A stretch of DNA of 64,000 nucleotides from Gelidibacter sediminis (GTDB taxonomy: Bacteria; Bacteroidota; Bacteroidia; Flavobacteriales; Flavobacteriaceae): assembly GCF_004364975.1 (NCBI RefSeq), contig NZ_SOBW01000007.1, positions 434,001 through 498,000 on the forward strand, given 5' to 3'. This document shows, piece by piece, positions 17,414 to 24,727 of this stretch (position 1 is the first letter of the stretch; every line of letters starts with the position of its first letter). Below the pieces are notes generated by a model. That model made no database searches, was not told the origin of the DNA, and worked only from the letters and a program-made list of their open reading frames with translations. The position numbers and the translations under genes were made by a program.

Positions 17414-20275
17414 ATGCAAAAAATTACATTTTATTTAGTGCTGTTCCTATGTTCGTTCTCTTTTGCACAACAGCAAACAGTAACTTATACGGTGTCTCCT
17501 ACGTCATTTGAAGAAGATCAGAATATCACCATCACATTTAATGGCAACAGCATTAATGAAACTGCGTGGGGCGTGACCACAAATTCACTCTACTTATGGG
17601 CATGGTCCTATGACGTCAATCTAAGCAACCAACAAGACTGCCCTACCAATGGTGCCTGGACAGCATCTAGCGAATCCAATAAATTAACTTACAATAGCAG
17701 TACAGACACGTATACCATCGCCTTTACTCCCACAACTTTTTTTAACAGAACAAATATTGGACGAATTGGATTTCTTATAAAAGCTAAAGATGGTTCTGGT
17801 GATAAAAAATCGCAAGATATCACCCTAAATGTTGGTGCTTTCCAAATGGAACTCACACAACCAGCTGCAGGGTCTACAACCGTCATTAGTTCTGGCAGCA
17901 ATTTTAGTATTGCTGCTAAAAACACGGGAGGTTCTGCCACCTATGCATTAAAAGCTAACGGGATAACTATTGATACGAAAGCTAACATCACAACCTATAC
18001 TTTTACACATACAGGAATCACGCAAAACACAAACTACCAATTAGAAGTGACTAAAGATTCCAATACGCTTACTAAAACATTTTCAATATTGGTAGATCCT
18101 GGCACAACCACCGCAATAATGCCTGCCAATTATCAAGAAGGTATTACTTATTTGAATGCAACTGAAGCCGTTTTAGTATTGAATGCCCCGGGTAAAGATT
18201 TTGTTTACGTGGCCGGAAGTTTTAACAATTGGCAGCCAACTTCAGCACATGCCATGAAAAAAGATCCTACACGCGAGTCTAAATTTTGGGTAAAGTTATC
18301 AGAATTAACACCTAAAAAAGTTGAAACCTATCAATATTGGGTGGTGGATAACACTCCGGCACCCAATTCGCCTAAAATGGTAAAGACTGCCGATCCGTTT
18401 TCAACATTAGTTTTATCACCTTATGACGATCCTTATATTCCTGCAACCACCTACCCTAACCTTCCCGCCTATCCTGCCGGTCAAGATCGTGAGGTAACGG
18501 TTTTACAAACAGATCAAACAGCGTACAGTTGGAAGGTCAAAAATTTCGCAAAACCGAAAAAGGAAGATCTCATCATCTATGAAGTACTCGTTAGAGATTT
18601 TGATACAGACCGAAATTATCAGGATTTAATTGATAAGATGGATTATTTTAAAAACCTCAACATAAACGCAATTCAATTATTACCCGTGATGGAGTTTGAA
18701 GGCAATGAAAGCTGGGGCTACAATACGTCGTTTCATATGGCTTTAGATAAGTTTTATGGCACTGAAAACAAGCTCAAAGAATTTATTGACCTTTGTCATC
18801 AAAACGATATCGCCGTCATTCTGGATGTGGCTTTAAATCATGCTTTCGGGAGAAACCCGATGGTCAGAATGTGGATGGAGGATGCAGATGGTGATGGTTG
18901 GGGAAATCCTAGCAGTGAAAATCCGTATTTCAATACAGAAGCACGACACAGCTACAATGTAGGATCTGATTTTGATCATACCAGTCCGCTAACCCAAGCG
19001 TATGTAAAGCGTGTGGTGAAACATTGGGTGGAAGAATTTAATATTGATGGGTTCCGATGGGATTTAACCAAAGGATTTACCCAAAATTGTACTGCAAATG
19101 ATGAAGGCTGCACCAACGCTTACCAAGCCGATCGTGTAGCGGTTTTAAAAGATTACGCCGATTATTCATGGTCTCTTGATCCTAACCATTATGTTATTTT
19201 TGAACATTTAGGTTCTGAAAATGAAGAAAAGGAATGGGCTAATTACAAGTATAATGAAGGTAAAGGTGTCATGATGTGGGGTAAAATGACCAACGCCTAT
19301 AACCAATTGACTATGGGCTATAACTCTGACAATAATATCAGCGCAATTGGTCATAAATCGCGACCACAATTTCAAGGCGCACGTGTTGTAGGCTATGCCG
19401 AAAGTCATGATGAGGAACGTTTGATGTACAAAAATTTAATGTATGGCAACAGCACCAACAGTGCTCATGATGTTAAAGACTTGAATGTTGCGTTATCTAG
19501 AATGTCTGCTTTAGGTGCGGTCACCTTGACCGTTCCTGGACCAAAAATGATCTGGCACTTTGGCGAATTAGGCATGGAAAACTCCATCTTCACCTGTAAT
19601 AATGGTAGTGTAAATGTCCCAGGTGGGGCTGACGGCGATTGTAAATTGGATACCAAACCACAACCTCAATGGACACAGAATTGGTTGGCCAACACCACTA
19701 GAAGTAAAATCTATAATGATTGGGCGCAACTCATCAAGCTAAAAACAACAGAAGCGGTTTTTGAAGGCGATTATAAAATCAACACCAATACGCTAACGCC
19801 TTCTATTGAAATTTTTAATACTGCTTTACCAAGTAGCAGTTTGAAAAATGTGATTGTATTGGCTAATTTTGATGTGACTTCCAAAACGGTTAATACCACA
19901 ATTCCTGCCGGAGAAACTTGGTATGATTTGATGGATAATACAGGAAACACAAGTTACAACCAGCCTACGATTACGATTACTGCTGGTCAGTTTAGAATTT
20001 TTGGAAACAAACGTGCTACGTTAAGTACGGATGGTTTTGAGAGCGCTTCAAGTTTCATCATTTATCCAAATCCTACCAACAGTAGCTTTAAAGTGAATAG
20101 AGATTTTAGTGTACTTGATATCTATGATCTGACGGGAAAACGTATCAAATCGTTTAGAGGAACTTTTACGCAAACGGACGGTTTTGATATTTCTGATTTA
20201 GTGCAGAGTATGTACGTCATTAAAATTCGAACTCAAAACGGAGAAGTGTCGACCTCAAAATTGATTAAGATGTAG
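17414..20275 (+). CDS. Extracellular GH13 alpha-amylase with T9SS sorting domain
   Basis: Large secreted amylase (953 aa) that should attack starch outside the cell. The signal peptide ends near residue 18 (SFA/Q). Two N-terminal beta domains (about 22-225) precede a CBM48/E-set-like module (about 245-335, with VYVAGSFNNWQP). The GH13 barrel follows: VALNH near 472-476, nucleophile Asp550 in GFRWD, acid Glu597 in FEHLG, and a third acid in AESHDEE. The last ~75 residues (from YPNPTNSSF to STSKLIKM) are a type-A T9SS sorting domain, so it is probably exported by type IX secretion and anchored or released. It replaces the surface lipoprotein amylase (SusG) role. Confidence 0.92.
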   Translation: MQKITFYLVLFLCSFSFAQQQTVTYTVSPTSFEEDQNITITFNGNSINETAWGVTTNSLYLWAWSYDVNLSNQQDCPTNGAWTASSESNKLTYNSSTDTYTIAFTPTTFFNRTNIGRIGFLIKAKDGSGDKKSQDITLNVGAFQMELTQPAAGSTTVISSGSNFSIAAKNTGGSATYALKANGITIDTKANITTYTFTHTGITQNTNYQLEVTKDSNTLTKTFSILVDPGTTTAIMPANYQEGITYLNATEAVLVLNAPGKDFVYVAGSFNNWQPTSAHAMKKDPTRESKFWVKLSELTPKKVETYQYWVVDNTPAPNSPKMVKTADPFSTLVLSPYDDPYIPATTYPNLPAYPAGQDREVTVLQTDQTAYSWKVKNFAKPKKEDLIIYEVLVRDFDTDRNYQDLIDKMDYFKNLNINAIQLLPVMEFEGNESWGYNTSFHMALDKFYGTENKLKEFIDLCHQNDIAVILDVALNHAFGRNPMVRMWMEDADGDGWGNPSSENPYFNTEARHSYNVGSDFDHTSPLTQAYVKRVVKHWVEEFNIDGFRWDLTKGFTQNCTANDEGCTNAYQADRVAVLKDYADYSWSLDPNHYVIFEHLGSENEEKEWANYKYNEGKGVMMWGKMTNAYNQLTMGYNSDNNISAIGHKSRPQFQGARVVGYAESHDEERLMYKNLMYGNSTNSAHDVKDLNVALSRMSALGAVTLTVPGPKMIWHFGELGMENSIFTCNNGSVNVPGGADGDCKLDTKPQPQWTQNWLANTTRSKIYNDWAQLIKLKTTEAVFEGDYKINTNTLTPSIEIFNTALPSSSLKNVIVLANFDVTSKTVNTTIPAGETWYDLMDNTGNTSYNQPTITITAGQFRIFGNKRATLSTDGFESASSFIIYPNPTNSSFKVNRDFSVLDIYDLTGKRIKSFRGTFTQTDGFDISDLVQSMYVIKIRTQNGEVSTSKLIKM

Positions 20276-20300
20276 GTTTAAAAAAACCGTTATAATTAAG

Positions 20301-20335
20301 AAAGCTTCTCAGTAATAGAGAGGCTTTTTTATTTA
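20301..20335 (+). terminator. Terminator after the T9SS amylase
   Basis: Stem AAAGCTTCTC (20301-20310) pairs with GAGAGGCTTT (20318-20327) with one G-T pair and a 7-base loop, followed by a T-rich run. It begins 25 bases after the stop codon. Confidence 0.85.
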
Positions 20336-20390
20336 AATTTGTCCTCAATCCAAATGCACTTTGGAGCTTTATTAAATTACGACTGTCCTA

Positions 20391-20448
20391 TTGAGCGCAG
20401 TCGAAATAGTTAAACATCGGAACTTTTTAGGTTTTCGACTGCGCTCAA
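20391..20448. repeat. GAGCGCAGTCGAAA inverted repeat, copy 1
   Basis: Arms TTGAGCGCAGTCGAAA (20391-20406) and its exact reverse complement (20433-20448) flank a 26-base spacer. The rest of the 459-base gap 20276-20734 shows a terminator and AT-rich DNA but no further gene. Confidence 0.85.
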
Positions 20449-20734
20449 ACTGACATACCAATTCAAACTGTCATACAAACTAATTTGGTCCTTTGCTATA
20501 AAACAGACTGCTGAGGGTAATCATCCAATTGTGCTGTACTTAATCAAGATGTTCATAACCGTTGTGATATAACAGACTTAATAATGCTATATTTATGATT
20601 ATTTTTATGACTTAATTTTCATGTAAAACCTATAACTGAAATCAACAAACAAAGACACCCCAATTCAAAAAAAACAATAACCCTATTTACAAATGAATTC
20701 CAGCTCATTGATACATCTTCATTACAAATAGCTT

Positions 20735-23494
20735 ATGAAAAAAATTATACTCTGCTCCTTTATCTTTACCATCTGTTGTCAACTCTTTTCCCAAGAACCC
20801 TTAGTGCCCGTCAAAAGTGAATCCTTCGGATTGAACCATCACACCAATCGAGATATGGCATTCTTTTCTCACGTAGATGGCAACAAAAATTTATTGATTA
20901 TTGGTACCACCGAAAAAGACTCTACGTTTACAGATGTCATTGCCACAAAACTTGACAAAAATTTTAATGTTGTGTGGCAAAAAACGGTATCTCAAAAGAC
21001 AAACTTATCCTATGACATTCCCGTTAAATCCTTTATCAGTTCTAAAAATGAACTTTATGTCATTGGCAGGAGCGCTTTAAAGCAATCCTATTCCACTGGA
21101 ATTCTATTCATAACAAAATTCAATGAAAATGGACAGATATTATATAATAAAACCATAGGCAATGAAGACGGTTCTGACTATGTTGATTACACCCACATGA
21201 ATGTATCTTTGAATCCTGACGGCTCATTAAGTTTGGTTTATGCTCCCACTGACAATATGACCTTAGATGGCCATGATTTTCGATTTCTAAAAATCAATAA
21301 TGACGGGGATATTATCAGTTCATTTACAAAAACAATGCAAAACAACGGCGTTGTGTCGAAAATACAAGATCAAACCTTTTATTTTATAACTAAAAGTTCG
21401 GCTGATGACGCCACAATAAATACTTTTAAATTTTATAAAATACAAGATCAGAACATTCATACCAGTATTGCAATTACAGATCCAATCTTCGCAAAATACT
21501 ATTACAACTCTCCTTTATTTAATCACATTCAACTGAACATAGACAGCGAAGGGAATTGTTATGCTGTAGGTTTTAACCCGTCATCTCATAAATCTGGGGA
21601 TAAATTTAATGTATCAAAAATTGATACGAAAAACGAGTTACTAATTTATTCTATCACTACACCAGCTATAGAAAAGTATCATTTGATAGGCTCCTTTATT
21701 AATGAGCAAAACAAGAATATCATTCTTGCCAATAATCTCAATAGCAATGCTATGGATTTTTTGAGCATTGATGGAAATAACACATTGGTAGTAGATACAG
21801 ACCCCTCCGGCTTGTTAGGCACTGGCTTTAAACTTAATACGGATGGCACCTTTTTCTTAACCTCAAGTAATTCAAACCTTCGACTATTTTCAAATACGCT
21901 AACTGAGCTTAAAGCGTTCACAACGTCAGATACTTTTGAACTTGTCGATTTCTCGAAAATCGATGCTAATACTATCGCCGTAATAGGCACGAGTTATGAT
22001 AAAATGTTTCCTGAATCACAATTTCTTACGCAGTTGAACATCAAAGCAGAGAAAATTGACGACCGTCAAATACTTCATGATTATTCTTTTTCAGGTATCG
22101 GTACTTCACGTTCCTTTCAGCATCGGTTAGTAATTGATAATGATAATAATTACCTATTAATGGTCTCTGAAAAAATGGGTCCTGAATATTTGGGAAAAGG
22201 CGGTACAAATCCCCCGCTTAATGAACGCATAATTAAATATGATTCCAATTTGAAAAAAATCTGGGAGGTAGAGGTTCCTGAAAACATTTTTAATCTTCTA
22301 TCATCTCGAGGTAAATCTATTGATTATCATTTAGATGAGAATAACATGCTATATTTAAATTTGCCTAGAGCTGGAGACTACTATGGAATTGGATACGATT
22401 TATACAAATTGAGTCCCGATGGTATATTTGAATTTATAAATCATACTTATGCTGCAAAACTTTTTCATGCCAATCAAAATTTACGATTCATGTCAAGAGA
22501 TTATTTTGATTATGAAGATTCTAGTAAAATGTTTATACTTAATAAAGAGAGTGGAAATTTACTTCAAGAAATAAGTATTGGCCACGAAAAATTCTTAGAG
22601 ATTTTTTCCGTAGGTAATGACAATTATTTTTATACTTACGAAGCAATAACAAATAATACTCCTGACTTCTTGCACCTCTATAAAAACGGGGTCAAGGTTT
22701 TTACCAGAGAATTTTCAAATAACTATGGCATATATCCCATTAACGTAGACGAAAACGGAACCTTATATTGGGTCACAAAATACAATCACGATTATATACT
22801 TCACAAGCTTGATATAAAGAACATATACTCTCATTATAAAGCGCCATCCCCTATTCGTGCTTTTAAAAAATTTAATAATGGTAGGATGTACGTTTCTTTA
22901 GAAGACAACAACACTGTAATATTAGATGATAATTTGAATTTTATTTTAAATGGAGATATAGTAGACACATTTAATCCCTATTTATTTACATACGGCGACT
23001 ATATGTTGCTCGCTACTGGTTATACTAAAAGCTTAAGAATAATAAATCAAAATGGCGCCGTAATTAACCATTTTAAAACTCAAGGACTTATAGGGTCTGA
23101 AACGGCAAAATTCGATAAGAATGAACATTTAATTGTAGTTGGAAATTTTGGTGACCGAATCTACACTTATAATGAATATGGCTGGTATAGAGGATCTTTA
23201 CACAATTATGGCTTACTAAATAATATATTGAGTTTAGAAGATTTTGAAAATTTTAATAATTCAGAAAGCAATCTTGTGATTTATCCAAACCCGACACACA
23301 GCAGTTTTAAGGTCAATAAGGAGTTTAACACTCTGGATGTTTATGACCTTACGGGGAAACAAATTAAATCTTTTAAAGGCAATTTTACCGCAACAGACCA
23401 CTTTGACATCTCTGATTTAGTGCAGAGTATGTACGTCATTAAAATTCGAACTCAAAACGGTGAAGTGTCGACCTCAAAATTGATTAAGATTTAG
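20735..23494 (+). CDS. Large T9SS-secreted protein of unknown function
   Basis: Not recognised. The 919-residue protein has a signal peptide (about 1-19, QLFS/Q) and a T9SS type-A sorting domain in the last ~75 residues (YPNPTHSSF to STSKLIKI). Between them are many short repeats of the kind xxIGxxxxxxSF, KLDKNFNVVWQKT, KFNENGQILYNKT and KINNDGDIIS, which suggest a beta-propeller-like fold. No catalytic motif is visible. The sorting domain and 3' flank are near-identical to the amylase upstream, but the rest is unrelated. It is transcribed alone, after a 459-base gap. It could be a surface-adhesion or substrate-binding protein; that is speculation. Confidence 0.85.
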   Translation: MKKIILCSFIFTICCQLFSQEPLVPVKSESFGLNHHTNRDMAFFSHVDGNKNLLIIGTTEKDSTFTDVIATKLDKNFNVVWQKTVSQKTNLSYDIPVKSFISSKNELYVIGRSALKQSYSTGILFITKFNENGQILYNKTIGNEDGSDYVDYTHMNVSLNPDGSLSLVYAPTDNMTLDGHDFRFLKINNDGDIISSFTKTMQNNGVVSKIQDQTFYFITKSSADDATINTFKFYKIQDQNIHTSIAITDPIFAKYYYNSPLFNHIQLNIDSEGNCYAVGFNPSSHKSGDKFNVSKIDTKNELLIYSITTPAIEKYHLIGSFINEQNKNIILANNLNSNAMDFLSIDGNNTLVVDTDPSGLLGTGFKLNTDGTFFLTSSNSNLRLFSNTLTELKAFTTSDTFELVDFSKIDANTIAVIGTSYDKMFPESQFLTQLNIKAEKIDDRQILHDYSFSGIGTSRSFQHRLVIDNDNNYLLMVSEKMGPEYLGKGGTNPPLNERIIKYDSNLKKIWEVEVPENIFNLLSSRGKSIDYHLDENNMLYLNLPRAGDYYGIGYDLYKLSPDGIFEFINHTYAAKLFHANQNLRFMSRDYFDYEDSSKMFILNKESGNLLQEISIGHEKFLEIFSVGNDNYFYTYEAITNNTPDFLHLYKNGVKVFTREFSNNYGIYPINVDENGTLYWVTKYNHDYILHKLDIKNIYSHYKAPSPIRAFKKFNNGRMYVSLEDNNTVILDDNLNFILNGDIVDTFNPYLFTYGDYMLLATGYTKSLRIINQNGAVINHFKTQGLIGSETAKFDKNEHLIVVGNFGDRIYTYNEYGWYRGSLHNYGLLNNILSLEDFENFNNSESNLVIYPNPTHSSFKVNKEFNTLDVYDLTGKQIKSFKGNFTATDHFDISDLVQSMYVIKIRTQNGEVSTSKLIKI

Positions 23495-23519
23495 GTTTAA
23501 AAAAACCGTTATAATTAAG

Positions 23520-23554
23520 AAAGCTTCTCAGTAATAGAGAGGCTTTTTTATTTA
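23520..23554 (+). terminator. Terminator after the unknown T9SS protein
   Basis: This is the duplicate of the 20301-20335 hairpin: same stem arms, same loop and T-rich tail, 25 bases after the stop codon. Confidence 0.85.
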
Positions 23555-23610
23555 AACTTGTCCTCAATCCAAATGCACTTTGGAGCTTTATTAAATTACG
23601 ACTGTCCTAT

Positions 23611-23666
23611 TGAGCGCAGTCGAAATAGTTAAACATCGTGATTTTTTAGGTTTTCGACTGCGCTCA
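23611..23666. repeat. GAGCGCAGTCGAAA inverted repeat, copy 2
   Basis: Arms 23611-23625 and 23652-23666 are 15-base perfect inverted repeats, matching copy 1. It is part of the duplicated segment. Confidence 0.85.
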
Positions 23667-23776
23667 TACTGACATACCAATTCAAACTGACATACATACT
23701 CAACATGAAATTTGTGATAAAACGGACTACTGAGTGTAATCATCCTCTTGTGCTTTGCTAAATGACGATTGTCCTA

Positions 23777-23833
23777 TTGAGCGCAGTCGAAATAGCTAAG
23801 ATCTCTATTACTAAGGTTTTCGACTGCGCTCAA
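23777..23833. repeat. GAGCGCAGTCGAAA inverted repeat, copy 3
   Basis: Arms 23777-23792 and 23818-23833 are the same 16-base inverted repeat, but with a different 25-base spacer, so it is not simply part of the longer duplication. The preceding GACTGTCC/GATTGTCC-type lead-in and following CAAACTGACAT are shared. Confidence 0.85.
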
Positions 23834-23880
23834 ACTGACATACGAACTCAAACTGACATCAGCCTCAAACTGACATACAC
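23829..23880. repeat. Short tandem repeat CTCAAACTGACAT
   Basis: Three units of 17-18 bases start at 23829, 23847 and 23864, each beginning CTCAAACTGACAT. The 405-base gap 23495-23899 holds only repeats and a terminator. Confidence 0.8.
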
Positions 23881-23899
23881 ACTTAAAATCACAATGGGG

Positions 23900-24250
23900 T
23901 TAAAGATTTTCTAAAACCTCCTTAAGTACAACCGCCTGATTATGTTCTGTATCTTTTGCACCGTAAAGCAAAGTGAGTGTTCTTGATTTGACTTTGTTTC
24001 TTAGTGTGGTTAAAATCTCTGATTTATTCTCCAACTCTATTTTGTATTTATTTGAAAACGCTTCAAACTTTTCAGGTTCATGGTCAAACCATTTTCTCAG
24101 TGGTGTTGATGGTGCAATTTCTTTAAGCCAATCGTCCAAATGGGCATCCTTTTTTGAAATTCCCCGAGGCCAAATTCTATCCACCAACACTCTATACCCA
24201 TCATCTTTGGCAGGTTGATCATAAATACGCTTTATATGAATGGTTTTCAT
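23900..24250 (-). CDS. DUF488 family protein
   Basis: Small cytosolic protein of the DUF488/YeaO family, whose function is unknown. The ATG at 24250 (MKTIHIKRIYD, 116 aa) is preferred to one 13 codons upstream because the conserved family start is here. Characteristic stretches are GYRVLVDRIWPRGI, WLKEIAPS and LRKWFDHEPEKFEAF. It follows the cupin gene in the same direction after 96 bases and converges with the repeats downstream of the T9SS gene. Confidence 0.85.
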   Translation of the reverse strand: MKTIHIKRIYDQPAKDDGYRVLVDRIWPRGISKKDAHLDDWLKEIAPSTPLRKWFDHEPEKFEAFSNKYKIELENKSEILTTLRNKVKSRTLTLLYGAKDTEHNQAVVLKEVLENL

Positions 24251-24346
24251 AAAATTAAGAACTATTACATCACTGACAGTTTGCATCAAAGAATGGAAAC
24301 ATCTCGTAACATATCCAATTCGTAAAAATGACCCATCAAGAGTAAA

Positions 24347-24688
24347 CTATTGGTCCGCAACATCCTCAACCCGTTGGGCTGAATCTGCCTTATTCAAACT
24401 TAAACGAACAATGCTATCAGCCAAGGCTGTCAAATCATGTGGCACCCCACCTTCCAAAGCCACCAATTCACCTCTATTTAAGGTATAGACCATCTCATTG
24501 ACACCAAAATCAATCTGACCTTCAAAAATTTCAACTACAATGGGGAATGGTGTTTTATGTTTCTTCATGATCTGATCTTTTTTAAAGGCTATCCGAATTT
24601 CCTTCCCACTCTCAGTTTCCATCAATACTTGTATAGTTGGTTTTGAGTCATGGTAGATAATATGCTGTGTTAGTGAAGCTATTTTCAT
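24347..24688 (-). CDS. Small cupin-domain protein
   Basis: Single-domain cupin of 113 aa without a signal peptide. The cupin pattern is seen as KKHKTPFPIVVEIFEGQIDF followed by LNRGELVALEGGVPHDLTA, where the GxxPH is the second motif and the first motif carries a His at KKHK. The ligand or reaction cannot be read; family members include small-molecule-binding and metal-dependent proteins. It lies 39 bases downstream of the aconitase gene in the same direction. Confidence 0.8.
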   Translation of the reverse strand: MKIASLTQHIIYHDSKPTIQVLMETESGKEIRIAFKKDQIMKKHKTPFPIVVEIFEGQIDFGVNEMVYTLNRGELVALEGGVPHDLTALADSIVRLSLNKADSAQRVEDVADQ

Positions 24689-24727
24689 TAGATTTAATGT
24701 ATTACAATATTGTATTCCTTTATCATT

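Larger units (their letters stand above)
20192..20545. repeat. Duplicated segment, copy A
   Basis: From TCTGATTTA inside the amylase sorting domain, this segment aligns without gaps to 23411-23764. I count three differences in the first ~213 bases; divergence rises after about 20420 but the alignment stays in register to about 20545. It covers the last 28 codons of the gene, the terminator and the downstream inverted repeat. Confidence 0.9.
23411..23764. repeat. Duplicated segment, copy B
   Basis: Partner of 20192-20545 at a constant offset of 3219 bases. The start lies inside the sorting-domain codons. Upstream of it the two sorting domains are only moderately similar in DNA, so the identity step is abrupt. 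Confidence 0.9.
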
